Part shown: one piece after another, positions 1 to 7,727 of the stretch | How the letters are laid out: every line of letters starts with the position of its first letter | Numbering within the stretch: position 1 is the first letter of the stretch | From: Actinomadura violacea | Lineage (GTDB): Bacteria > Actinomycetota > Actinomycetes > Streptosporangiales > Streptosporangiaceae | DNA length: 64,000 bases | Direction of reading: 5' to 3' | Assembly (NCBI RefSeq): GCF_017573465.1 | Contig: NZ_JAGEPF010000001.1 | Coordinates: 1-64,000, forward strand | Notes under the pieces: generated by a model | Seen by the model: only the letters and a program-made list of their open reading frames with translations | What the model was told of the DNA's origin: nothing | Database searches by the model: none | Position numbers and translations under genes: made by a program

Positions 1-51
1 ACGCGCGACGCCCGCAAACGAACACGCGACAGCCAAGCCGAACAGGCACCC

Positions 52-96
52 GTCAAGCATGTGATGGGACAGAGGTGTCAAGCATCTCCCGGGACA
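52..96. repeat. Two direct repeats resembling an IS481-type terminus
   Basis: The motif GTCAAGCAT, five spacer bases, then GGGACA occurs twice in a row (52-71 and 77-96). From memory, this arrangement is typical of the tips of actinobacterial IS481-family elements, but I see no transposase to the right. The body is either off the left edge or lost. The stretch 97-225 shows no gene. Confidence 0.4.
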
Positions 97-225
97 GGAC
101 ACAGGTGTGATGTCTGGGCCGGACGAGAACTTTCTTTACGTCTTCAAGGGCGCCCGCCCCGGCGCGCCGGGCGTGCGGCCTGTACCGTCCGGTCCCGCCG
201 CGCCGCGTCGCCCGTCCGCCAATGC

Positions 226-885
226 CTAACGGCGCTTTCCCTGACCGGGGAGCCCACCGTAGATGATCCGTGGATCCCGGCCGCGCCATGGAGGAATGGG
301 CGCCTTGGTCTCCGTAGTCCACCCGCGACCTTGCGCCAAGGGGTCGGCAACTGTATGAGTTCGACGACGAGTCCTCGGTTTGCCGAAGCGGTCCCGGTCG
401 CGATCGCGTTTACCAAGAACGCGACTAGCCTCCGCGTAATCTCGGATGCCTGTGAGACGGCACGTGGCCTCTTCTACGAGCACGTCCAGGTCCCACACAA
501 GGTCAGGATCACTGGGAAAAGGCATCGTGTAGGCATCGTCAAGGTGGTGCTCGTCATCGCGACGACCACCGATGGTGACCTTCTTGTCTCGATGCGTGAG
601 CCGATACGGCAGTACAGGCCACCCGGGTCGGGAAGCGGCATCCACACATAAAAGAGAGGTGTCCTCCATTTCCAGGATGGATACACCACGCATGTAATCG
701 GACTGTCCCGTAAGTAGCTGCACAGCAGTGCGGGCGACGACACCGAGCCATACAAGCGGACGCGGTTCGTTAGTGATCAACGCAGTTACTTCTATGCGGC
801 CAGGCGAAGCGGTGAAGGCCAGGGTGTCGTCTTGGGGATGGCGTCCAAGCCACACTTGCAAGTTCGGCCAGTCGGGGTCGGTCAT
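226..885 (-). CDS. Hypothetical protein, 219 aa
   Basis: I do not recognise the family. The reading frame has actinomycete-like third-position bias and a globular-looking composition, with no signal peptide or membrane segment. The start at MTDPDWPNL was chosen over an in-frame start 12 codons upstream because the extra residues are Cys/Ser-rich and look non-coding. No good ribosome binding site marks either start. The last 50 residues are basic and rich in Arg, Thr and Pro. Two identical palindromes lie about 160-200 bp upstream of the start and could be its control region. It sits alone at the left end of the island. That it is a real gene is an inference from composition only. Confidence 0.5.
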   Translation of the reverse strand: MTDPDWPNLQVWLGRHPQDDTLAFTASPGRIEVTALITNEPRPLVWLGVVARTAVQLLTGQSDYMRGVSILEMEDTSLLCVDAASRPGWPVLPYRLTHRDKKVTIGGRRDDEHHLDDAYTMPFPSDPDLVWDLDVLVEEATCRLTGIRDYAEASRVLGKRDRDRDRFGKPRTRRRTHTVADPLAQGRGWTTETKAPIPPWRGRDPRIIYGGLPGQGKRR

Positions 886-1041
886 ACATCCGCACGATAG
901 CGTTGATGGAAGACAAACCACCTGTTCTGGCCGCGCTCGGCCAGGAACGGACGATTAACGTATACCTGGGCATGATTTCAGGCTCGGCGTGCCTGAAGCG
1001 GGGGCTTCGCGGCCCCCAGCCCTCGCGAGCCGGGGCACTCG

Positions 1042-1087
1042 TTCGCGCGAAACCCTCTGTCACGGGGTTGCGCGCCGTTCGCGCGAA
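1042..1087. promoter_or_regulatory. Paired TTCGCGCGAA palindromes, possible operator
   Basis: Two perfect 10-bp palindromes TTCGCGCGAA occur at 1042-1051 and 1078-1087, 36 bp apart centre to centre, in the gap between two leftward genes. The spacing and identity suggest binding sites for a dimeric regulator acting on the 226-885 gene. A hairpin (GGGGGC/GCCCCC, 1000-1017) lies beside them. No experimental support exists in the sequence. Confidence 0.35.
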
Positions 1088-1171
1088 CAAGCACCCCGGA
1101 GCATCGTGCGTCAGTGCGGGACGGTGCCAGGCTTAAGGCGATGAATGCTCGTAGGCGGCGCAGTAGCGCTC

Positions 1172-1615
1172 CTAGTCGCCCTCGTACGCGTTCTGGGGGC
1201 GGTGGAATAGTTCGAGCGCGATGCCGTCGGGGTCACGGAAACTGAGGGCGAGGCCACCGCGGCCCGCGTCGGCGATCGGCGAGTAGTCGACGCCCAGTTC
1301 GGCGAGACGTTCCTGCCACTCCTCCAGTTCGGCGAGACGTTCCTGCCACTCCTCCAGTTCGGTTCGGGTGGCGACGCCGAGAGCGAGGTGGTCCAAGCCT
1401 GGCCGCCGCTCGTCGAACCTCTCGACGGCGCCGGGGAGATGTTGTTGCAGGACGAGGATTGCGCTGCCGTCACGGTGCATGCACAGGGTGCGAACCCAAG
1501 ACGGCCGATGCTGTGTAGCGGTCGGCTCGAACCCGAGAACCTGCTCGTACCAGCCGACACTGCGATCGTGGTCGGTCACCGTCAACGTCACGTGAGCCCA
1601 GCCGAGAATGGCCAT
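1172..1615 (-). CDS. VOC (glyoxalase/bleomycin-resistance) family protein
   Basis: The 147-residue protein has the vicinal-oxygen-chelate layout: an N-terminal beta strand with a metal-ligand His (GWAHVTLTV), the WYEQVLGF helix, a second-module strand start LDHLALGV, and the C-terminal strand DPDGIALELF with the usual ligand Glu. Members are glyoxalases, dioxygenases or antibiotic-binding proteins; the substrate cannot be told from sequence. An in-frame 30-bp tandem duplication lengthens the helix between the strands of the second module by ten residues. Starts at 1621 and 1627 are also possible. The protein is probably cytosolic and dimeric. It is not clearly in an operon. Confidence 0.8.
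   Translation of the reverse strand: MAILGWAHVTLTVTDHDRSVGWYEQVLGFEPTATQHRPSWVRTLCMHRDGSAILVLQQHLPGAVERFDERRPGLDHLALGVATRTELEEWQERLAELEEWQERLAELGVDYSPIADAGRGGLALSFRDPDGIALELFHRPQNAYEGD
1296..1355. repeat. Exact 30-bp tandem duplication inside the VOC gene
   Basis: Positions 1296-1325 and 1326-1355 are identical, and the first seven bases recur at 1356-1362. The unit encodes ten residues of amphipathic helix (LEEWQERLAE) and keeps the frame. Perfect identity suggests a recent slippage or recombination event. Confidence 0.95.
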
Positions 1616-1864
1616 GGCGACCATCATAGGGAATCTTGTTGCTATCGGTGGTGGCGTGGCTTCCAGCGGGGCCGAGCTTAAGCGGCTTCCGGATTCAAGT
1701 GCACGCCTGATGTCGACGGTGACAGCGTTGGATGAATTCGCGACGTCGTCTACCGTTGGGACTTGGATGAGCGGAGTTGAGTCGGCGACCCTCGTGCGAT
1801 CGGGTATGCAAGGGTGCGCTGGCCTGCCAAGGCGATCACCATGAGCGATCGGCGAACAAACGCC

Positions 1865-2596
1865 TCAGGAGGGAGGTTTATGTGTTGGGCTCAATACGAT
1901 GTCGACGGTGGCTCGGAGGCTGACGGCGTGTCTTGTAGCCCTTTGTGGAGGGTGTAGGCCATTGCGGCAGAGAAGGATTCCGCGAATGCCGTTGCGTTCT
2001 GGTCCAAGGGCATCCGCTTCTTCGCTATCACCGATCATCCACAGGTCCGTGGCGGTTGGCAGGATGTTCCGCGCCGCTGCGTAGGAACCTGGATGGGGCT
2101 TCTCGAAGCCGATGAGCGCGGAGGTCAGAATAGCGTCGAAGTAGTCGGCGAGGCCGAGATGCCCGACCAGGGCGGGCAGTTCAGGGCTGTGGTTCGACAA
2201 GATCACTTGACGGCACTGCAGATCTCTGAGCCGCTGTAGTTCGTGTCTGACCTCAGGGAACACACGCCAGCCTATGCCGGCGTCAATGTAGTGTTCGTGA
2301 ACGCGCGATGCCAACTGCCGTGCGGTAGTGGGCGAGAAGCCGAGCCGGTGGAGGACACTCGCCAGGAGGCTGGTCATCTCGCGCCACCAGGCGTTCGGCT
2401 CGCACAACTGTGGATGGGGGCGCTCGGGGGTGTGCCATGGAAATCCGGTGTGCATGAGTGCCGCGATTTCGGAGCGGCTGATACCGTGATGGGGATCATG
2501 GTCGGAGATGATCTCCAGCAGGCAGCCCGACCACAGTCCGGGCCGTTCGGCCAGAGTTCCGTCGAAATCCCAGATGATCCCCACGTCCCTCGACAT
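1865..2596 (-). CDS. HAD-superfamily hydrolase
   Basis: The 243-residue protein begins with the HAD motif I WDFDGTLAE, whose first Asp is the nucleophile and second the acid/base. Motif II is seen in VILSNHSPEL (Ser-Asn), motif III Lys in FEKPHPGS, and motif IV in WMIGDSEEAD. A helical cap lies between motifs I and II. Family members are phosphatases or phosphoglycolate-type hydrolases; the substrate is unknown. The ATG at 2596 follows GAAGGGGAACC, a good ribosome binding site, so the longer frame running to 2752 is discarded. The gene is isolated in the island, and 1616-1864 shows nothing else. Confidence 0.85.
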   Translation of the reverse strand: MSRDVGIIWDFDGTLAERPGLWSGCLLEIISDHDPHHGISRSEIAALMHTGFPWHTPERPHPQLCEPNAWWREMTSLLASVLHRLGFSPTTARQLASRVHEHYIDAGIGWRVFPEVRHELQRLRDLQCRQVILSNHSPELPALVGHLGLADYFDAILTSALIGFEKPHPGSYAAARNILPTATDLWMIGDSEEADALGPERNGIRGILLCRNGLHPPQRATRHAVSLRATVDIVLSPTHKPPS

Positions 2597-3063
2597 GGTT
2601 CCCCTTCTCTGCAGCCGGCACAGCGAGCCACAGCGTTGCGTCGGAGCACGTTTCTGCCAAGCCCATGTTGCCAGTGATGGACTGTTGGAGTCCGCGAGTT
2701 GGCCACACGCGGGCACAGGCCGCGAGGAGCCACCGATCGAGTCGGGGGTCACTCACCGTTCGAGCCTCACATTGAGGAGGGCGGCGACGAGGGATTCGCC
2801 GCCCGGAGGTTGGTGGGCAGTACGGGCGTAGCGGTCTGTCATTTTTCGAGATCATCGGATGCGAAGGAGGCCGGCCAACTCACCGCGATCCGTCCCCGTG
2901 ACGGCTACCGAAGACCGGGTGATGGGAAGGCTGAGACGGCTGGAGCGCCGCAGGCCAGCGAGTGGGTGGCGTGCAATTAGCCAGGGTGATCAAGGGGCAA
3001 CCGCGGTGACTTACGGTACGAGCGGAGGCCTGGTCAGCCGCTATGACGGCCCCGGATCGGTTT
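2597..3063. other. 467-bp gap without a recognisable gene
   Basis: All six frames contain only short, compositionally unconvincing reading frames. The region ends directly at the first tRNA-Gly 3'-half copy. It may be debris of an integrated element. Confidence 0.4.
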
Positions 3064-3158
3064 GGTTCCCAAGCTGACAGCGCGGATTCGATTCCCGTCG
3101 CCCGTTCACCGTAAAGGCCCAGGCCAGGGACATGATCCCGCCCCTGGGCCCTGATCGT
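3064..3158 (+). repeat. tRNA-Gly(CCC) 3'-half scar 1 with tRNA terminator
   Basis: Positions 3064-3109 match the 3' half of an actinomycete tRNA-Gly(CCC): anticodon loop TTCCCAA (3066-3072), 3' stem GCTGA, the variable region and T arm with TTCGATTCCC, and an altered acceptor end. The 5' half of a tRNA is absent, so this is not a functional tRNA gene. The copy is followed by the terminator-like hairpin 3116-3150. Such 3' halves are what integrative elements recreate when they recombine into a tRNA gene. Confidence 0.75.
3116..3158 (+). terminator. Rho-independent terminator-like hairpin after scar 1
   Basis: GGCCCAGG (3116-3123) pairs with CCTGGGCC (3143-3150), followed by CTGATCGTTTTT. The same element, diverged, follows scars 2 and 4, so it belongs to the ancestral tRNA locus. 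Confidence 0.7.
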
Positions 3159-3224
3159 TTTTATGGCCGGCATCGACTGCCGCGCGGCTTCCGGTGCTCG
3201 GGCCGTGGCCGGCCCTGCGCTCCG

Positions 3225-3416
3225 GGGCCACTCGCCCTCCTGGTGACCGGGGTGCTCGGTGCGTTCGGACTGGTAACGGCAGCGCTAGCAACAGTCCTGG
3301 ATCGGGTCGGGGTGGTATGCGCAGCGATGCTTCCGTGGTGGGCCAGCGGACGAGCACGGACGATCGTGGACGGGGCTGATCTTGATGCGGATCAAATGTG
3401 CCACGAGATCGAATGA
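3225..3416 (+). pseudogene. Possible membrane-protein remnant
   Basis: An open frame encodes a hydrophobic stretch (LALLVTGVLGAFGLVTAALA, then a second hydrophobic run) and a short acidic tail. No start with a ribosome binding site is evident, and the N-terminus runs into the tRNA scar. It may be the last piece of a gene cut by integration. I cannot assign a family. Confidence 0.2.
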
Positions 3417-3429
3417 TCTCGTAGAGGGT

Positions 3430-3729
3430 TCACTTGTTGATCAGGAACCAGGCGGCCTCTCGTCCTGAGTGCTCACCGAGTTGGTGCGTGACGGTGGCGA
3501 TCACGGCATCGGCGATATGGCTGTCGAACTCACCCTCGAAAGAGATCTGCCAGCCTGGGGGTTCACCCGAGAACGCGATCTCAACTTCACCGAGACGGAG
3601 TCGATGGTCGCCCCATCCGTCAACTGGAGCGCACTCCCATCCGGCAGGCGTGAGCACCTGGGCGAGGTCGTCATGGTGAAACGCGATCCAGCCATCCCCA
3701 GTCCGCGCCTGGATCAAATACTCTCGCAT
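3430..3729 (-). CDS. Hypothetical protein, 99 aa, cargo between scars 1 and 2
   Basis: I do not recognise this protein. It is acidic and rich in Trp, His and Gly, with alternating hydrophobic residues (WIAFHHDDL, HRLRLGEVEIAF, WQISFEGEF) that suggest a small beta-rich fold and a C-terminal helix. No signal or membrane segment is seen. The ATG at 3729 has GGAGG only one base away, so a GTG at 3765 adding twelve residues is an alternative start. It is the only gene between two tRNA-Gly scars, so it is probably transferred cargo. Confidence 0.5.
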   Translation of the reverse strand: MREYLIQARTGDGWIAFHHDDLAQVLTPAGWECAPVDGWGDHRLRLGEVEIAFSGEPPGWQISFEGEFDSHIADAVIATVTHQLGEHSGREAAWFLINK

Positions 3730-3888
3730 TCCTCCATCGTGGCAGACGGCGGACGATTCGATCACTGTAGGCCGTGCCGCTGCGTGCCCGTCACGTCGGT
3801 CGCGATCGGTCGGCAGCGGTCGTTGACGGTCTTGTGGATGGGAGCGTGCTGGTCAGAGAGGCAGCTAGGGAGGGCACGGCTGGGACAG

Positions 3889-3986
3889 AATTCCTAAGTT
3901 GACAGCGCGGGTCCGATTCCGTCACCCACTCACCGCAAAGGCCCAGGCCGGGGGACACGATCCCCGAACCTGGGCCTTGATTGTTT
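3889..3986 (+). repeat. tRNA-Gly 3'-half scar 2 with tRNA terminator
   Basis: Positions 3889-3934 repeat the tRNA-Gly 3' half, now with TTCCTAA in the anticodon-loop position and one C missing from the T arm, so it is more decayed than scar 1. The downstream hairpin (3938-3978) is homologous to that after scar 1. Confidence 0.75.
3938..3986 (+). terminator. Strong terminator hairpin after scar 2
   Basis: AAGGCCCAGG (3938-3947) pairs with CCTGGGCCTT (3969-3978), with an inner GGGGA/TCCCC stem, followed by GATTGTTTT. Confidence 0.75.
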
Positions 3987-4035
3987 TCGCGGTCGTCGTT
4001 GGCGGGTCATGAGGTCACCGGCACCAGTGCCCTGA

Positions 4036-4218
4036 CCTCGTTGCCCGGCCGCCCGCCGATCGGAGAAGCGTGGCCGAGCGCTCAGCAATGACCTGGTCGG
4101 ATGTGTCGAAGGTCATGGATGTGCAGGTCCCGCACACCTCACCATCGACGACCGCCTAGGCGCAGCTGTCAGCCTCGCCGACCAGACCGCGCTAGCCCTC
4201 GCCAAGCTCATCTCGTGA
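4036..4218 (+). pseudogene. C-terminal fragment of an unidentified gene
   Basis: The frame opens after a stop and ends with a convincing C-terminus (LTIDDRLGAAVSLADQTALA then LAKLIS and TGA). No start codon with a ribosome binding site is evident. The piece looks like the 3' end of a gene whose body was lost at the neighbouring tRNA scar. Family unknown. Confidence 0.25.
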
Positions 4219-4263
4219 TCCGGCTTGCCTGACGGTGCCACGCGGCCCTTGGCGCCGGGTGCT

Positions 4264-4452
4264 CTATCGCTTCAGTGCGCGATAGCGCCGGAGTAGCGCA
4301 GTCACCTTCTGGTAGTCCGCATCGCCGTTGAGTTCGGCGAGAAGGTCGTCTGGGCACAGCTCGTACACGTCGCCCCACCACTTGCGCCCGCGGTTGTCCC
4401 AGATGCGGTAACCGCCAGGGACGCCGCGCGCGACGTACCGCCGCCTAGCCAC
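4264..4452 (-). CDS. Small basic hypothetical protein, 62 aa
   Basis: The GTG start at 4452 is preceded by AGGTGA at a normal distance. The protein is strongly basic at both ends, with a Trp/Tyr-rich middle (GGYRIWDNRGRKWWGD). I do not recognise a family, though such short basic Trp-rich proteins are frequent in actinomycete phages and integrative elements. It lies between scars 2 and 3 with the 4587-5522 gene, separated from it by 134 bp and on the same strand, so a common transcript is possible. Confidence 0.55.
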   Translation of the reverse strand: MARRRYVARGVPGGYRIWDNRGRKWWGDVYELCPDDLLAELNGDADYQKVTALLRRYRALKR

Positions 4453-4586
4453 GTGTCACCTGATCGAGATCCACGGCCCGCATCACCGCCCAGCTCACGA
4501 GACCGAGGGTACGAGCAGCGACCGAGGCAGGCCAACGGATCTCTTTGAGGCTTCCGCTACGCGGGCGCCGACGGTAGCGAGCGAGA

Positions 4587-5522
4587 TCAGCGTTCGCGGG
4601 GGGTGCTGAGGCGCAGCGCTGTGCGTATCATCGCGGCGCGCTGGCCGGGGCAGTGCCACAGTGCTTCGTCCACCGGCTCGTCATCGTCGAAGCGCATCGG
4701 CTTGTACAGGTACACAACTCCCGCAAGCCACGCATCGGGGTCGACGTCGTGGCGCTCGCCATGCGCGCACGCCGGGTCCGCGGCGACCCGGGTGAGAACC
4801 TCCCGCAGGTGGGTCGGGACGGCCGGCGGTGCGGTCGCGTCCTGTCTGACCAGGGCGAAACAGGCCGCCGCCGTCAACGGCAGCAGTTCGCTCTGTGGAA
4901 CGTCACCGAGCAGCCTCTGGGCTGCCCAGAGGCTCGCGACCTGCGACGGCGTTTCCTGAGGATCAGAGCCGACGTTGATGGCGAGCTCGATGACGTCCAG
5001 GGTTCCGTCGACCACGTACGCAGGCGCCAGCAAGCTGAAATCCGGCATTCCGAACTCGGTCGGGCGCCGTGCCAGCAACGCCCCCATGGTCTCCTGGGCC
5101 ATCAACCGGAGCCAGGCCGGGCAGGAGAACAGTGCGATCTCGTCGCGGTCCGCGAGTCCGGCGGCGGCGGCGACCTCGGGGTCCTCGATCGCCGGGATCC
5201 ACCGCACGATGCGTTCGAGGTCGTCGAGATCGGCGTTGCCCGGATGGTCCTCCTCGCAGGTGTCCAGTGTGGCGTCGGCCAGCGCCGCCGCGGCGATCAG
5301 CGAGTCGTAGATCCGCTGGTCGCGGAGCCGGTGGACGGCCCAGAACCTGGTCGAGTAGAGCGCGAGGACCTGCCCCGCCCGCATGCGGGGATCGGGGTCC
5401 TCGGCGAGGATCTCGGCGACCAGCTCCAGCAGTCCCGCCGGATCGCCGGTCGGATAGTCGTTGACGATCCCAAGCAGGTTCTGGACGAACCCGGTCGTGG
5501 GAGGAAACCGATTCATCGACAT
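4587..5522 (-). CDS. Hypothetical protein, 311 aa, cargo between scars 2 and 3
   Basis: The largest cargo gene of the scar array. The protein is acidic and mostly helical, with repeated Ala/Leu/Asp-rich helices (LLELVAEILAEDPDP, LADATLDTCEEDHPG), and shows no recognised catalytic motif. The start at MSMNRFPPTTG (5522) is chosen by composition. The frame stays open to 5663 and the extra 47 residues contain a hydrophobic stretch (MWLAATIGTGIGLAVLLVG), so an N-terminal membrane anchor cannot be excluded. An immunity-like or structural role is possible but nothing in the sequence proves one. Confidence 0.6.
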   Translation of the reverse strand: MSMNRFPPTTGFVQNLLGIVNDYPTGDPAGLLELVAEILAEDPDPRMRAGQVLALYSTRFWAVHRLRDQRIYDSLIAAAALADATLDTCEEDHPGNADLDDLERIVRWIPAIEDPEVAAAAGLADRDEIALFSCPAWLRLMAQETMGALLARRPTEFGMPDFSLLAPAYVVDGTLDVIELAINVGSDPQETPSQVASLWAAQRLLGDVPQSELLPLTAAACFALVRQDATAPPAVPTHLREVLTRVAADPACAHGERHDVDPDAWLAGVVYLYKPMRFDDDEPVDEALWHCPGQRAAMIRTALRLSTPRER

Positions 5523-5865
5523 GGGATGTCGGCCGCAGCGCCGAGGTTCCCCATCGTCATGATCCGATCGGGCACGTGGTCCGACGAGGAGCACGGCCAG
5601 GCCGATGCCGGTGCCGATTGTCGCCGCAAGCCACATGCCCAGCCCATCCACGAGGCGCGGCATGGGTCAACTCGCCATGCCCGTTCAGCGGGACGCCGGG
5701 CGAGCAACTGGTCGAGGGCGCGACGGGCACGCAGGCAAGAGGCTGCTCGGCGGGCAGTTAGCGGGCGTTTGGGCAGGATGATCAAGTTGCCGTAGGGGGC
5801 ACTTGCCGTACGACCGAACGCCAGGCCAGGGCGGCTGGGGGAGGCGGATCGGTTCGGTTCGGTTC
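5523..5865. other. Gap before scar 3
   Basis: I see no separate gene. The first 140 bp continue the open frame of the leftward 4587-5522 gene. GGTTC is repeated three times in tandem at 5851-5865, directly abutting scar 3. Confidence 0.4.
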
Positions 5866-5924
5866 GGTTTCCGAGCTGACAACGCGGGTTCGATTCCCTC
5901 GCCCGCTCCACGCCAAAGGCCCAT
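5866..5924 (+). repeat. tRNA-Gly 3'-half scar 3
   Basis: Positions 5866-5910 match the tRNA-Gly 3' half, with TTTCCGA in the anticodon-loop position, an intact TTCGATTCCC-type T loop shortened by one base, and the best preserved acceptor end (GCCCGCTCCA). Only AAAGGCCCA of the terminator arm remains afterwards, so the terminator was cut off here. Confidence 0.7.
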
Positions 5925-6331
5925 TCGCGCCAGCAGGTTCTTGGTGGAGAAGCCCATGTCAGCGGCGAGCTGGTTGCCCGTGTGCCAGGGGTCGTGAGAA
6001 TGCGGATTCGGCACACACGGTGCGGCCACCACATGTCGCCGTTCGTGACCTTGTTGAACCCCCTCCGCCCGGCCGTGCATCGGTGCGCGGCCGCGCCGCC
6101 GCTCGGCCTCACGCATCGGTCACGATGCGGGCCATGTCAGCCCAGAAACCGCCGACACCCGCGGGCGCCGATGCCTGAACTCGCGGGCCGAACTCGCCGC
6201 CTGAGTGTTCTAGATCATTTTTGCTTGCCGAGCGAGACAAGACGCGGACTGTACCTGGTGCCGCGAGCAAGGTTCGCGGTGCGCCAAGGGCTGTGGCCTA
6301 CGGCGCGACAAAGCGAGCAAAGGACACAATC
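5911..6331. other. 421-bp stretch without a convincing gene
   Basis: Several frames are open but none has coding-like composition or a ribosome binding site. The last 20 bp hold the ribosome binding site of the 54-aa zinc-ribbon gene. Confidence 0.4.
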
Positions 6332-6496
6332 ATGCAGTGCAGCAAGGGCCACCAGATGTTCCAGCCCGGCGGCAGTGGCAGCGGCTCCATGTGGGTCTGT
6401 CCGACCTGTGGAGAGGTCAAGCAGAGCTTCGACGAGATGCCCCAGACCTGGAGCGTCTTCGCGGAGCGGATGATTCGGCTCCTGCTGGTCGGCTAG
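6332..6496 (+). CDS. Small zinc-ribbon protein, 54 aa
   Basis: AAAGGA precedes the ATG at 6332 by a normal distance, which decides this start over an upstream in-frame one at 6221. The protein has a Cys3/His7 pair (CSKGH) and a CPTC knuckle (residues 26-29), separated by a Gly/Ser loop. This is a likely single zinc ribbon followed by a hydrophobic C-terminal tail. Small zinc ribbons usually bind nucleic acid or a protein partner; the target is unknown. It is followed by a strong double hairpin terminator and lies between scars 3 and 4, the only gene in that interval. Confidence 0.65.
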   Translation: MQCSKGHQMFQPGGSGSGSMWVCPTCGEVKQSFDEMPQTWSVFAERMIRLLLVG

Positions 6497-6508
6497 TCGG
6501 CTGACCCA

Positions 6509-6557
6509 GCAGGGGTAAACCCCTGCCGGCCGTCCCTGGGCACCCCCAGGGACGGCC
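6509..6557 (+). terminator. Double hairpin terminator
   Basis: GCAGGGG/CCCCTGC (6509-6526) is followed by a 13-bp perfect stem, GGCCGTCCCTGGG with its complement (6528-6557). It ends the zinc-ribbon transcript. Confidence 0.7.
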
Positions 6558-6655
6558 AGTTCTCTGTGCTGCGATGCTGCCGGCCGCGGACCAGCAGCTT
6601 CAGCGCGCGCGACCGGGGAACTTTGTGGCTCCCGGCCAAAGTCGATCTTGAGAGT

Positions 6656-6752
6656 GGTTTCCTAACTGACGGCGCGGGTTCGGTTCTCGTCACCCATTCC
6701 ACGACGAGGGTGCAGGTCAGGACGCGAATTCCGATCCGGGCTTCGATCTTGT
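6656..6752 (+). repeat. tRNA-Gly 3'-half scar 4 with decayed terminator
   Basis: Positions 6656-6701 match the tRNA-Gly 3' half (TTTCCTA in the anticodon-loop position, GCGCGGGTTCGGTTCTCG, CACCCATTCCA). The following 50 bp align with the terminator hairpin of scar 2 but no longer pair well. This is the last scar before the IS element. Confidence 0.65.
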
Positions 6753-6801
6753 TAGAGCCCTGAATGAGCCCTCGTGCCATTAGGGCCTGTCTGACAAATG
6801 A

Positions 6802-7691
6802 TCACCTGGCCGTTTCACGGAGCCAGAGGATCATGGAGGCCAGGACAACTCCCGCGCGGTAGCGGTCCGCAAGCTTGTCGAACCTGGTTGCGATCGCACG
6901 GAACTGCTTGAGGCGGGCGAAGCATCGTTCGACCACGTTGCGGTCGCGGTAGATCTCCGTGTCGAAGGCGGGTGGCCTGCCACCGCGGCGCCCTCGGCGG
7001 CGGCGGTTGGCCACCTGGTCGCGGCGCTCGGGGATCGTGGCGGCGATGCCCCGACGCCGCAGCAGATGGCGGATGACCCTGCTGGAGTATGCCTTGTCAC
7101 CCAGCACACGGTCCGGTGTCGTGCGCGGGCGGCCCGTGCCGGCGCGCGGGGTGCGGATCCCGTCGAGGACGTCGGCGAACGCGGTGGCGTCGTTGGCGTT
7201 TCCGGGTGTGAGCACGATCGACAGCGGCAGCCCCCGGCCGTCGACGGCGAGGCGGACCTTGGTGGTCAGCCCGCCCCGGGACCGGCCGAGGGCCTGGTGC
7301 ACCTGCGAGCGGCCCGGATCTTCCAGTTCGTCCCCGTCCGCGTCCCCCTTTTACGGGCGCCCGCGGCGTGCTGGTGGGCCCGGTTGACCGTGGAGTCGAC
7401 GGCGACAGTCCACTCCACCTGGCCCACCGCGTCGTCACGGACCTGGACGTGCTCCAGCAGCTTCGCCCACGTGCCATCGGCCTCCCAGCGGGCGAACCGC
7501 TCGTAGACGGTCTGCCACGGCCCGTACCGCTCGGGCAGGTCGCGCCAAGGAGCCCCGGTCCGCAGCCGCCACAGCACCCCGTTGACCACCTGCCGGTGAT
7601 CACGCCACGGACGTCCGCGTCCGTCCACCTGCGGCAACAGGGGCTCTATTCGCTCCCATGCCGCATCCGTCAACTCACCTCGACCTGCCAT
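6802..7691 (-). CDS. IS5-family DDE transposase, needs a -1 frameshift
   Basis: Frame A runs from ATG 7691 (MAGRGELTDAAWERIEPLLP) to a stop at 7266 and carries the first catalytic Asp in VAVDST. Frame B, open from a stop at 7351-7353, carries the rest: ALGRSRGGLTTK, second Asp in LGDKAYSS, and Glu in RNVVERCFARLK. The frames overlap at an A4G5 run on the coding strand (7344-7352), where a -1 slip gives continuous homology. This two-frame design is known for the IS427 group of IS5. It would be a complete transposase of about 295 residues if the shift occurs, so the element may still be active. Confidence 0.85.
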
Positions 7692-7693
7692 AA

Positions 7694-7709
7694 GATCAAT
7701 TATCAGACC
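7694..7709. repeat. Degenerate internal copy of the IS right end
   Basis: The complement of 7694-7709 matches 13 of 16 positions of the left-end sequence at 6789-6804 (GTCTGA, AA and TGATC blocks conserved). It sits three bases from the transposase start, where a standard 0.93-kb IS427 element would end. Confidence 0.5.
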
Positions 7710-7727
7710 GGCGATAGAGTCCTGCCC

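Noticed and set aside
61..651. Rightward 196-residue open frame over the left end
   Set aside because: Arg/Ser-rich, no ribosome binding site, and antisense to the more plausible gene at 226-885.
5851..5865. GGTTC repeated three times as a possible regulatory repeat
   Set aside because: Short and beside a decaying tRNA scar; most likely slippage in debris.
3064..6752. Functional tRNA-Gly genes
   Set aside because: Only 3' halves are present; D arm, anticodon 5' stem and acceptor 5' strand are missing in all four copies.
7368..7727. N-terminal extension of the methyltransferase frame
   Set aside because: It is antisense to the transposase and lacks homology; the GTG at 7728 begins the conserved part.
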